DNA of 64,000 bases from JAPLZH01 sp964450345. GTDB taxonomy: Bacteria; Patescibacteriota; Minisyncoccia; Phycocordibacterales; PALSA-1337. The stretch spans positions 28,657-92,656 of the forward strand of contig CAYVEL010000001.1 of the NCBI GenBank assembly GCA_964450345.1, read 5' to 3'. Made by a program: the position numbers and the translations under genes. The notes under the pieces are model-generated. The model saw nothing but the letters and a program-made list of their open reading frames with translations, made no database searches and had not been told where the DNA came from. Shown here in pieces: positions 49,853 to 57,402 of this stretch (the first letter of the stretch is position 1; each line of letters opens with the position of its first letter).

Positions 49853-51337
49853 TTATTTTACCTTGAATTTTCCACGTATTTTAGCTATTTCCTCCTCCTC
49901 TTTTTCTTGTTTTTTAGCTTTTCCCTTATCTGATAGTTCTTTTAGGGTAGTTATGTCTAATGTATTGAGTTTTAAAGCTTTTCCTTCCAGGTACTCTGCT
50001 GTATTAAGATTCGGATCTTCTAAAACTTCTTCCATTAACGCATTAAGTATTAAGCCTATTTTTGGTCCAGGTGTTTCCCGTGTAACCTCCATTATTCGGG
50101 AACCATCGATTTTCAGCATACCTACAGTAACAGGTGCTCTTAAAGCTTCTTCTATCATTGATTGATATTTTCTGAACCTATATGGTTCTTCTTTCGGTCT
50201 TCCTGTTCCTATTCTGTCACAGATTCTTACATACATAAGGTCCCAAATGTTTTCACGCCCAACATTTGCAACCATTCTTCTTACCGCGGATAGGGTTATT
50301 TGTTCTGGATCAGAGAAAAACATGTGCCATCTTACTAGCTTTGTTACCTTTTCGATTGTTTTCACGGGAAACTTAAGTCTATCAAGGACTTTCTTTGTTA
50401 CACGTGAACCAACAACTTCGTGACCGAAAAACGTATTTTCTCCTGTTTCATGTGAAAATCTCTTTGTTTCTGGCTTTGATATATCGTGAAATAGGGCAGT
50501 AAGTCTTATTTCTAAGCTATATTCCTTATCAGCAGCGTGTTGGAGGCTCTTAAGTAGATGTTCCCATACGCTATAAATATGAGCTCCTTTTTGCGTAACA
50601 CCTATACCGGTCTCTAGTTCTGGTATGAAATACTTAAGTAATCCTGTTTCATGTGAAAGAATAAGGCCGTCCATAGGTCTTGGTGACATTATTATCTTTA
50701 TGAACTCGTCCCTTATTCTCTCTGCTGAAATCTTTGAAATAAGGCTAGAATTAGCAATTATGGCCTTTTTTGTATCGATGTTTAACGTGAAACCAAGTTC
50801 AGACGAGAATCTGATAGCTCTTAGCATTCTTAAGGCGTCTTCTCTGAACCTATCCTCTGCTTTTCCTACGGTTCTTATAGTTTTGTCCATTAGATCTTTT
50901 CTTCCGTTATATAGATCAGTTATTTCCGCGCTATTGTCCTTTATAGAGAGCGCTAGCGCATTCATGGTAAAATCCCTTCGTCCAAGATCATCTTCCAGCT
51001 TATCGCTAAATTTGACGTCTTTAGGGTGTCTATAATCTTCGTACTGACCTTCGATTCTGAATGGAGTTACTTCTACAATATTTTTTTCATTGTTTTCATC
51101 TACTACTCCGACTGTTCCAAAAGTATTTTCATAGAATGTTCTAGGGAATAGGGCTACTATTTGTTCAGGTGTTGCGCTAGTTGTAATATCCCAGTCTTTT
51201 GGTTCTCTTTTAATTAAGACATCTCTAACACAACCACCTACTAAGTAAGCTTTATAGCCATTTTTCTCTAAAGTATTTAAAACCTTTATAGACAGTTCTG
51301 GTATTGTTATTTTACGTCCAAAAAGATCGATTTCCAT
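49853..51337 (-). CDS. cca: CCA tRNA nucleotidyltransferase (poly(A) polymerase superfamily, HD-containing)
   Basis: Adds or repairs the 3' CCA of tRNAs. The nucleotidyltransferase signature is AYLVGGCVRDVLIKREPKDWDI with the DxD carboxylates, followed by RRDFTMNALAL and the RFREDALRMLRAIRFSSELGF neck. An HD domain (RLTALFHDISKPETK) is present. The frame is open through the upstream tRNA gene, but the ATG at 51337 (MEIDLFGRKITIPEL) is the real start, giving 494 aa. The C-terminus is Lys/Glu-rich. It follows tRNA-Arg by 31 bases and probably shares its transcript. Confidence 0.95.
   Translation of the reverse strand: MEIDLFGRKITIPELSIKVLNTLEKNGYKAYLVGGCVRDVLIKREPKDWDITTSATPEQIVALFPRTFYENTFGTVGVVDENNEKNIVEVTPFRIEGQYEDYRHPKDVKFSDKLEDDLGRRDFTMNALALSIKDNSAEITDLYNGRKDLMDKTIRTVGKAEDRFREDALRMLRAIRFSSELGFTLNIDTKKAIIANSSLISKISAERIRDEFIKIIMSPRPMDGLILSHETGLLKYFIPELETGIGVTQKGAHIYSVWEHLLKSLQHAADKEYSLEIRLTALFHDISKPETKRFSHETGENTFFGHEVVGSRVTKKVLDRLKFPVKTIEKVTKLVRWHMFFSDPEQITLSAVRRMVANVGRENIWDLMYVRICDRIGTGRPKEEPYRFRKYQSMIEEALRAPVTVGMLKIDGSRIMEVTRETPGPKIGLILNALMEEVLEDPNLNTAEYLEGKALKLNTLDITTLKELSDKGKAKKQEKEEEEIAKIRGKFKVK
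50396..50660. other. cluster of parS-like palindromes within cca
   Basis: TGTTACACGTGAACCA at 50396-50411 matches 15 of 16 positions of the ParB site TGTTNCACGTGAAACA. TGTTTCATGTGAAAAT (50444-50459) matches 13 and TGTTTCATGTGAAAGA (50645-50660) matches 14. A 14/16 site AGTTTCACGAGAAACA lies at 52023-52038. They lie in coding sequence, as many known parS sites do. Confidence 0.4.
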
Positions 51338-51368
51338 TGATTTTATTGTTATTTTAAGGGTTAAATTG

Positions 51369-51441
51369 TGCGCCCGGCAGGACTTGAACCTACAACCCCT
51401 TGGTCCGAAGCCAAGTGCTCTATCCATTGAGCCACGGGCGC
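51369..51441 (-). tRNA. tRNA-Arg (anticodon TCG), CCA not encoded
   Basis: Acceptor GCGCCCG/CGGGCGC, anticodon stem CTTGG/CCAAG with loop CTTCGGA, T arm TGTAGGTTCAAGTCCTGC-like. Discriminator A; the next bases are CAATTT, so CCA must be added, by the cca gene immediately downstream. Confidence 0.93.
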
Positions 51442-51553
51442 TTAATTAGAATAATAGCTTGATTTATTGTTTTTTTCTAGTGTAATTTTGTTTTGAGATA
51501 CTACTCTTTTATATTTAAAAATATGTTTAAGGTAAAATTTTGCCCAATAAAGT

Positions 51554-51582
51554 TTGCATTTGCTATTGTTTTGGTGCATAAT
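51554..51582 (+). promoter_or_regulatory. putative promoter of tRNA-Gly(GCC)
   Basis: TTGCAT (51554-51559), 17 bases, CATAAT (51577-51582), ~55 bases upstream of the tRNA. Confidence 0.4.
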
Positions 51583-51637
51583 ATTCGGAGCCAGATTCTA
51601 CTTTTGTAAGTTTGATTTGGTTATATGTTAGATATAA

Positions 51638-51708
51638 GCGGGTATGGTTTAGTGGTAGCATGCGTCCTTGCCAAGGACGAGGTGGGAGTTCGATTCTCCC
51701 TACCCGCA
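51638..51708 (+). tRNA. tRNA-Gly (anticodon GCC), CCA not encoded
   Basis: Acceptor GCGGGTA/TACCCGC, anticodon loop TTGCCAA, T arm GGGAG-TTCGATT-CTCCC, discriminator A then CATT. Confidence 0.94.
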
Positions 51709-52128
51709 CATTATTTTGTTCGATAGTTTGGAATATTTCTTTTTCTTTATTAAACTCATTCTTTTGATTGTTTGAGTGGTTGTTTTTGTCTTAAACAAAC
51801 CTTATCAGACCTAAGTTATACAAGTCTGGTCTTTGATATTGTTTTAAATAAAATACAATGTCTTTGAATTTATTTGAGCTAACAGGGAGGCTTCTGTCTA
51901 ATTGAAAACTATATTTTTCAACATTATTATGAATAACTGTGGATAACTATGGGGATATTGTTTATAAAGGACATATTTTTATAAAGGAAACTCAATTAGA
52001 CCTTGAAAAATAAGGCTTTTATAGTTTCACGAGAAACAAACTTTATCAACACTTTATTTAGAATTGTGTGTTTCTTTATGATGTTTTTGCCAAAATATGC
52101 CTATAAATAATATTAATATTGTAAAAAC
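51709..52128. other. 420-base AT-rich gap, no gene seen
   Basis: Holds a CAGAC/GTCTG hairpin near 51809-51831, a perfect DnaA box TGTGGATAA (51938-51946, reverse of TTATCCACA), TATAAAGGACA (51963-51973, reverse of the TGTCCTTTATA motif at 49371) with a near repeat TATAAAGGAAA after it, and the parS-like palindrome at 52023-52038. Otherwise low-complexity AT sequence. Confidence 0.5.
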
Positions 52129-52500
52129 ATGAATAAAATTGATATAGGATTGGTTGGGGAAAATATAACTTGTAAGGAGATTATGGGTAGGGGATTTCTT
52201 GTTTTCACAAGAAACTTTAGATCTAAATACGGTGAAATAGACATAATAGCTATTAAGGACAAAGTCATTTATTTTATAGAGGTTAAAACAAGTTTAAGTC
52301 GTTATTCTTTAAAAAATATTAAAAGCTTATCGGAGAGGATAGGGGTCAAGAAAATAAATAACATAAGGAGGACAGCAGAAGTTTTTATTTCAAATAATAA
52401 AGAAATTGATTTTGAGAGTATGTGTTTAGGTGTTTCATTTATCAATCTTAATAAGAATAAAAAAACTGCTAAATTAAATATCCAATTTTTACCACTATAA
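52129..52500 (+). CDS. YraN/UPF0102 family endonuclease-like protein
   Basis: Predicted Holliday-junction-resolvase-like (PD-(D/E)XK) fold. The family core is IGLVGENITCKEIMGRGFLVFTRNFRSKYGEIDIIAIKDKVIYFIEVKT: G-E, then GEIDII and FIEVK supply the catalytic acids and lysine. 123 aa is normal. Function in the family is not established; it may act in DNA repair or uptake. Standalone between tRNA genes. Confidence 0.9.
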   Translation: MNKIDIGLVGENITCKEIMGRGFLVFTRNFRSKYGEIDIIAIKDKVIYFIEVKTSLSRYSLKNIKSLSERIGVKKINNIRRTAEVFISNNKEIDFESMCLGVSFINLNKNKKTAKLNIQFLPL

Positions 52501-52562
52501 ATATCTATAAAACACTAAAAAATTAGATTTTTAATATTTTATATGATAATATGTCCGAATAA

Positions 52563-52635
52563 CGGAGTGTGGTGTAACGGCTAACATACATGACTTGGGC
52601 TCATGTGACTCAGGGTTCGAATCCCTGCACTCCGA
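52563..52635 (+). tRNA. tRNA-Pro (anticodon TGG), CCA not encoded
   Basis: Acceptor CGGAGTG/CACTCCG, anticodon stem CATGA/TCATG with loop CTTGGGC, T arm CAGGG-TTCGAAT-CCCTG, discriminator A then CTAG. The next ORF begins six bases after its 3' end. Confidence 0.94.
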
Positions 52636-52641
52636 CTAGTT

Positions 52642-53133
52642 ATGATTAAACTCATTAAGCCAGTATATGTTTTCTTTGATAAATTAGAAGATAAAATAAG
52701 GGCTTTTCTAAGTAAATTTCCAATAGTTTACGCTATTATAGGTGGTGTTTTTATAGTCTTATTTTGGAGAGGTGTTTGGCATACAGCTGATATTCTTCAG
52801 GAACAGGGAGGTATACTCGGTTGGATATTTTATGAACCTATAAATACAGTTATTTCTGCTGTTGGTCTTTTGGCTACAGGTTTATTCGTATCTATTTTTA
52901 TTGGAGATGCAATATTGATATCTGGATTGAGTAAAGAAAAAAAGCTTTATGAAAAGACTGAATCAGAAATTAAGAAAGAGGTCTCTCAAATAGATCAAAT
53001 GGAGTTACTTGAAACTGAAATAAAGAAAGATATACAAGAACTAAAAGGGGAGTTTGATCATATAAAAAGCGAGATAGATGAACTTAAGGTTAATAGTAAT
53101 GATTCTTATATAAATAAGAATATTCAGGAATAA
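52642..53133 (+). CDS. two-TM membrane protein with C-terminal coiled coil
   Basis: 163 aa, unrecognised. TM helices at residues ~27-45 (FPIVYAIIGGVFIVLFWRGVW) and ~70-95 (INTVISAVGLLATGLFVSIFIGDAILI). Residues ~98-155 are a charged heptad-like helix (KKLYEKTESEIKKEVSQIDQ, ELKGEFDHIKSEIDELK), probably a cytoplasmic coiled coil. The ATG is only six bases from the end of tRNA-Pro, so tRNA 3' processing would release a nearly leaderless mRNA. Confidence 0.78.
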   Translation: MIKLIKPVYVFFDKLEDKIRAFLSKFPIVYAIIGGVFIVLFWRGVWHTADILQEQGGILGWIFYEPINTVISAVGLLATGLFVSIFIGDAILISGLSKEKKLYEKTESEIKKEVSQIDQMELLETEIKKDIQELKGEFDHIKSEIDELKVNSNDSYINKNIQE

Positions 53134-53179
53134 GTACTGGATTACTCATTTGGTTAGATATTAAAATTAAAGCAAATTT

Positions 53180-53482
53180 ATGGCTTTTATAAAAAGAAAA
53201 GAAGACTTCGTTTGTGAGAAATGCGGAACTCAAAATATAGGTAATGGTTTTACTAATCATTGTTTTAAGTGTCTTTGGAGTAAGCATGTAGATAATGACC
53301 CTGGAGATAGATTGGCTAAGTGTGGAGGGCTTATGGAGCCTGTGGGAATGTTTATTGAGAGGGGAGAGAATAGAATACTATATCGTTGTGTTAAATGTGG
53401 TTTTGAAAGAAAAAATAGGATTTCAAAAGACGATAGTCCAGAAACCGTGATAGATATTTCAAAAAAACCATTTATCTGTTAG
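53180..53482 (+). CDS. RNHCP domain zinc-binding protein
   Basis: 100 aa covering the whole RNHCP domain: FIKRKEDFVCEKCGT, GNGFTNHCFKCLWSKHVDNDPGDRLAKCGG, MEPVGM and YRCVKCGFERKNR. Three CxxC-type pairs (CEKC, CFKC, CVKC) plus His predict zinc binding. The family name comes from a conserved residue string; its function is unknown, though an RNA or protein-binding role is often assumed. It starts 46 bases after the two-TM gene. Confidence 0.92.
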   Translation: MAFIKRKEDFVCEKCGTQNIGNGFTNHCFKCLWSKHVDNDPGDRLAKCGGLMEPVGMFIERGENRILYRCVKCGFERKNRISKDDSPETVIDISKKPFIC

Positions 53483-53567
53483 TATATGTTGCATAAGAGT
53501 TTTGTTTGGTGGTAATACAATGTTCTTGTTTGGTTTGTGAGCGTCGAGGGTTTTGTTTTTTAAAAAT

Positions 53568-53639
53568 GCGGGTATGGTTTAATGGCTAGAATGACTGCCT
53601 TCCAAGCAGTAGATGGGAGTTCGATTCTCCCTACCCGCA
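53568..53639 (+). tRNA. tRNA-Gly (anticodon TCC), CCA not encoded
   Basis: Acceptor GCGGGTA/TACCCGC, anticodon stem ACTGC/GCAGT with loop CTTCCAA, T arm GGGAG-TTCGATT-CTCCC, discriminator A then CAGT. Acceptor and T arm are identical to tRNA-Gly(GCC) at 51638, indicating duplication. Confidence 0.94.
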
Positions 53640-53678
53640 CAGTAGATTGTTTAGTGTAAGTTAACTCTAATTAAACGA

Positions 53679-53714
53679 AAAATAAAAAACACACATTACG
53701 TGTGTTTTTTATTT
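53679..53714 (+). terminator. intrinsic terminator after tRNA-Gly
   Basis: Hairpin AAATAAAAAACACAC/TGTGTTTTTTATTT. Confidence 0.8.
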
Positions 53715-53779
53715 AAAGGAATTTTATTTTTGTCTGTTCTTAATTATTTTCTATGTTTAATCGCTAGAGTGTCTAAATA

Positions 53780-53813
53780 AAAAGTAAAACCGCCTAGATG
53801 GCGGTTTTACTTT
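53780..53813 (-). terminator. intrinsic terminator of HU gene
   Basis: Hairpin AAAGTAAAACCGCC/GGCGGTTTTACTTT downstream of the HU gene. Confidence 0.85.
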
Positions 53814-53838
53814 AAAACACTAGTACTAGCGCTTTATA

Positions 53839-54111
53839 TTACTTTACAGCTTCCTTTAGGGCTTTAGCAGCTCTGAACTTTGGAACCTTCATAGCTGGAA
53901 CCTTAACGATTTCTCCTGTGCGAGGATTTCTAGCCTCACGTGCTGCTCTCATTTTAACTGAGAAAATACCTAGACCTGCAATAGAAACTTCGTCACCCTT
54001 CTTTAGAGTGTTGATGATTGAATTAATTGCTGTGTCTACTGCCTGTTCAGCCTGTACCTTGGTTCCACCAAGAACCTGATGAACTGCATCTACGATTGCT
54101 GTTTTATTCAT
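53839..54111 (-). CDS. HU-family nucleoid DNA-binding protein
   Basis: 90-aa dimeric DNA-bending protein. MNKTAIVDAVHQVLGGTKVQAEQAVDTAINSI, then GDEVSIAGLGIFSVKMRAAREARNPRTGEIVKVPA gives the beta arm with the family signature and the intercalating RNPRTG Pro. Standard HU length, ending PKFRAAKALKEAVK. Monocistronic between two terminators. Confidence 0.96.
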   Translation of the reverse strand: MNKTAIVDAVHQVLGGTKVQAEQAVDTAINSIINTLKKGDEVSIAGLGIFSVKMRAAREARNPRTGEIVKVPAMKVPKFRAAKALKEAVK

Positions 54112-54210
54112 AATAAATATTTTTTTAGCTTATAATTTTGCTTTAACTGTTTTAATTATATAATGAGCCATATTTTCGGCAAGTCCCTTAAAATAATCTT
54201 TTTTCTACAC

Positions 54211-54248
54211 AATAAAAAACGGAAACTATCAAGTTTCCGTTTTTTATT
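54211..54248 (-). terminator. intrinsic hairpin upstream of HU gene
   Basis: Hairpin AATAAAAAACGGAAAC/GTTTCCGTTTTTTATT between rny (ends 54269, minus) and HU; it terminates rny. Confidence 0.88.
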
Positions 54249-54268
54249 AAAATGTTTAATTTTTTAGA

Positions 54269-55822
54269 TTATCTTGCGAACTCAATAACACGATTTTCTC
54301 TAATAACAGTTACCTTAATTTCACCTGGATATTTTAGGTCTTGTTCTATTTTTAGGGCTATATCACGGGCTATTTTATGCGCTTCAAGATCATTGATTTC
54401 TTCTGGTCTAACGAAAACTCTGATTTCACGACCTGCTTGTAAAGCGTATGATTTTTCAATTCCTTTGAATGAATTTGCGATAGCTTCAAGTTCTGCTAGT
54501 CTCTTTAGATAATTTTCTATACCATCTCTTCTGGCACCTGGTCTAGAGCCAGAGATAGCATCTGCAGTCTGAACGATTCTTGATTCTACTGTTTCATAAG
54601 GATACTCCTCATGATGTGCCTGCATTGCTTTTATCACTGCTTCAGGAGCTCCGAATTTCTGTAGAATTCTCTTTCCAATCTCTACATGAGTACCTGCTAC
54701 CTCGTGGTCTAGGGCTTTTCCTATATCGTGGAGTAGGGCACCTGCTTTTGAAACTTGAACATTAGCACCAATCTCTTCTGCAATCATTCCTGCAATATGA
54801 GCCATTTCTACAGAGTGTTGTAGAACGTTCTGCCCATAACTTGTTCTAAAGTGTAAACGGCCTAAAATAAGAACTATTCTAGGATCTAGCATGTTTAGAA
54901 CACCACACTCATAAGCTGCTTGTTCACCCTTCTCTTTAATAACTTTATTTATACTTTCTTTTGCATCCTCAACTACTTTTTCGATTTTAGCTGGTTGTAT
55001 TCTTCCGTCTTTAATTAGTTCTTCTAGAGCAGTTCTTGCAACTTGTCTTCTGATTGGGTCGAAAGATGAAATTGTTATAGCACCAGGAGTATCATCAACT
55101 ATCAGTTCAACGCCAGTTATTCTTTCAAAAGCTTTAATATTTCTACCTTCTTTACCAATGATTTTACCTTTCACTTCATCACTAGGTATTTCAATTGTTG
55201 TAGATAATATATCTGAAGCCACTGAGCTTGCTAGTCTTTGGATTGATGTTGCTAGAATTTCCTGAGCTTTCTTTTCTAGGGTCTCTTCACCTGTGATTTC
55301 TAGCTTATGTATCTTAGCTATAATGTCAGCTTCGTGGTTCTTCTCGACAGACTTAATAAGAGTATCTTTAGCCTCTTCTTCTGTCATCTTCGCTATTTTT
55401 GCTAACTCTTCCTTTTTGCTTGCTTCTAGTTTGTCTGCTCTCTCTTTTATCTCTCTAATCTCAGTAATTTTACCTTTTAGAGCCTCAGCATCTTTATCAA
55501 TATCAACCTGTCTCTTATCAAGAAGATCTTCCTTTTTAATCAGTCTAGCTTCTGTTTGAAGGTTTTTTTCTTCTTTGTCTTTTAGTTCTTTCTTAGTACC
55601 ATCTAACTCTTTCTTTGCACTCTCTAAATCAGCCTCTGCTTTTTTCTCTGCTTCGTCCACAATCTTCTTAGCGTCCTCTTTTGCTTTTAGGAGCATTTCC
55701 TTAATTTCGAGCTCCATTGAGCCCTTTTTTCCAAGCGATATAATAAGGCGAAGGTAGTAACCAATGGCTAAACCAAACGCGCCTACTAATCCGGCGAGGA
55801 GTAGTATCTTTGTCGTCGACAT
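54269..55822 (-). CDS. rny: ribonuclease Y
   Basis: Membrane-anchored endoribonuclease that starts mRNA decay in many Firmicutes-like bacteria. N-terminal TM (residues ~5-25), long coiled coil (~30-190, KAKEDAKKIVDEAEKKAEAD), KH domain (GKIIGKEGRNIKAFERITGVELIVDDTPG), HD domain (ALLHDIGKALDHEVAGTHVEIG) and the C-terminal end VTVIRENRVIEFAR. 517 aa matches B. subtilis RNase Y. With PNPase it forms a complete decay pair. Confidence 0.97.
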   Translation of the reverse strand: MSTTKILLLAGLVGAFGLAIGYYLRLIISLGKKGSMELEIKEMLLKAKEDAKKIVDEAEKKAEADLESAKKELDGTKKELKDKEEKNLQTEARLIKKEDLLDKRQVDIDKDAEALKGKITEIREIKERADKLEASKKEELAKIAKMTEEEAKDTLIKSVEKNHEADIIAKIHKLEITGEETLEKKAQEILATSIQRLASSVASDILSTTIEIPSDEVKGKIIGKEGRNIKAFERITGVELIVDDTPGAITISSFDPIRRQVARTALEELIKDGRIQPAKIEKVVEDAKESINKVIKEKGEQAAYECGVLNMLDPRIVLILGRLHFRTSYGQNVLQHSVEMAHIAGMIAEEIGANVQVSKAGALLHDIGKALDHEVAGTHVEIGKRILQKFGAPEAVIKAMQAHHEEYPYETVESRIVQTADAISGSRPGARRDGIENYLKRLAELEAIANSFKGIEKSYALQAGREIRVFVRPEEINDLEAHKIARDIALKIEQDLKYPGEIKVTVIRENRVIEFAR

Positions 55823-55991
55823 GTTAAGTAACTATTCTTTTCTAATGCTTGCGGGAACTAGCGGAATTTTTGTTATTTAAAGAATTGAAAATATTAGAAA
55901 TTCTGTATTTCAGGCGTCCGGAATGCAATCGAAAAGGATTAAAACACCATTCTATTAATGGCTTAAATATATAACGGATTTTATTTTTCGT
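55823..55991. other. intergenic region between clpP and rny
   Basis: 169 bases; no gene. It holds the rny 5' region with no clear SD, and otherwise only AT-rich sequence with short inverted repeats (GAATTTCTAATATTTTCAATTC-like on the minus strand). Confidence 0.4.
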
Positions 55992-56579
55992 CTAGCTTGA
56001 CTTCTTTGGTGGTAATACCTTGTCTATTAAGCCATATTTCTTAGCTTCTTCACCTGACATGAAGAAATCTCTATCCACATCTTTTTCAATCTTAGAAATA
56101 GCCTGTCCTGTGTTTTCAGCTAACATCTTATTCGTAGTTTCTCTCATTTTTATGATTCTTCTTGCACTGATCTCTATGTCTGAAGCCTGACCTTCTGCGC
56201 CTCCGTGTGGTTGATGAATCATTACTTCTGAATTTTGTAGTGAAAATCTCTTACCTTTCTTACCAGCTGAAAGTATTACAGCAGCCATAGACGCAGCCAT
56301 TCCGACGCATACAGTAGAGACATCGTTTTGGATATGTTTCATTGTGTCTATGATTGCAAGACCAGCTGTTACAGAACCGCCTGGTGAGTTTATGTATAGT
56401 TGAATATCTTTTTTAGGATCTTCTGATTGCAGGAATAACATTTGAGCAATAACTAGGTTTGCTACATTGTCATCTATAGGTCCTCCTAAGAATATAATGT
56501 TATCTTTTAATAGGCGAGAGTAGATATCGTAAGCTCTCTCTCCCATATTTGTTTTTTCAATTACTGTTGGTATAAGCAT
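55992..56579 (-). CDS. clpP: ATP-dependent Clp protease proteolytic subunit
   Basis: Serine protease forming the tetradecameric chamber used with ClpX or ClpC. Catalytic triad S97 (GMAASMAA), H122 (IHQPHGG) and D171 (DVDRDFFMS). [22 protein letters not shown] and [15 protein letters not shown] are typical. 195 aa. It has the most complete promoter of the leaderless set (see 56586-56614). No clpX is adjacent. Confidence 0.97.
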   Translation of the reverse strand: MLIPTVIEKTNMGERAYDIYSRLLKDNIIFLGGPIDDNVANLVIAQMLFLQSEDPKKDIQLYINSPGGSVTAGLAIIDTMKHIQNDVSTVCVGMAASMAAVILSAGKKGKRFSLQNSEVMIHQPHGGAEGQASDIEISARRIIKMRETTNKMLAENTGQAISKIEKDVDRDFFMSGEEAKKYGLIDKVLPPKKSS

Positions 56580-56585
56580 GTGAGG

Positions 56586-56614
56586 ATTTTATCAGACAGA
56601 TGATGATTTGACAA
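56586..56614 (-). promoter_or_regulatory. complete clpP promoter, leaderless type
   Basis: -35 TTGTCA (56614-56609), exactly 17 bases, extended -10 TGATAAAAT (hexamer 56591-56586), then CCTCAC and ATG (56579). Every element is close to consensus and the six-base spacing is exact. Confidence 0.75.
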
Positions 56615-56641
56615 ATTTATATAATCATGGAGAATTTATGC

Positions 56642-57379
56642 ATGCGATTACATAGATTTTATATTAAAGAGTTAAATGGCGACCAACAGGCTATTATAAA
56701 GTCTGTAGAGGGTATTGATACTTTAGAAATTACTGATACTGGACTGATTAATCAAATTAAGAATGTTTTTAGATATGAAATAGGAGATGAGCTTATTATT
56801 TTTGGTGATGGTTATGATCATTTATGTTCAATTATGGAGATAGATAGGAAAGTAATAAAAATTTCTAAAGGAGATAGAGTAAAATCAAAAAACAGAAAAG
56901 ATAATATAGTTTTCGCTGTCTCACTACCCAAGAAGGATAAATTTGAGTGGATTGTTGAAAAATTAAGTGAAATAGGTGTTTCTTCTGTGATTCCTTTAAT
57001 TTCTGAAAGAACAGAAAAGACAGGTATTCAATCTGATAGATTAAATAGAATTTCTATAGAAGCCACAGAACAGTCTGGTCAAGATAAACCCATGAATATA
57101 GGCGATATACAGAAATTAGAACAATTTTTAGATTCAGAAGAATATTCTGCTTTTGATAAATATTATCTAGATTTTGACGGTGAGGATGTCTTAAATTTTA
57201 AAAATTCTAAAGATAATTTAAATAAAAATATTATTATTCTAGTTGGGCCAGAGGGTGGTTGGGGAGAGCTTGATAAAGAATTATTTATAAAGCACAATAT
57301 TAAATCTTTTAATATTGGCTCTACTGTTTTAAGAACAGAAACCGCCGCTATAGTAGCGGCGGGTATTTTCTGTCTTTAG
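56642..57379 (+). CDS. rsmE: 16S rRNA (uracil-1498-N3)-methyltransferase RsmE
   Basis: SPOUT methyltransferase modifying U1498 near the P site. It starts MRLHRFYIKE with GGAG ten bases before the ATG at 56642; five extra upstream codons from 56627 are possible. The PUA-like N-terminus has QIKNVFRYEIGDELIIFGDG. The SPOUT part has AVSLPKKDKFEWIVEKLSEIGV, ILVGPEGGWGELDKEL and the knot signature LRTETAAIVAAGIF. Divergent from clpP with overlapping control regions. Confidence 0.94.
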   Translation: MRLHRFYIKELNGDQQAIIKSVEGIDTLEITDTGLINQIKNVFRYEIGDELIIFGDGYDHLCSIMEIDRKVIKISKGDRVKSKNRKDNIVFAVSLPKKDKFEWIVEKLSEIGVSSVIPLISERTEKTGIQSDRLNRISIEATEQSGQDKPMNIGDIQKLEQFLDSEEYSAFDKYYLDFDGEDVLNFKNSKDNLNKNIIILVGPEGGWGELDKELFIKHNIKSFNIGSTVLRTETAAIVAAGIFCL

Positions 57380-57402
57380 TTTTTAAGTCTCTTAATTAAA
57401 GA

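Noticed and set aside
51338..51427. Extension of cca 30 codons upstream (MDRALGFGPRGC...)
   Set aside because: This sequence is the tRNA-Arg gene read through in frame; the family-like start is the ATG at 51337.
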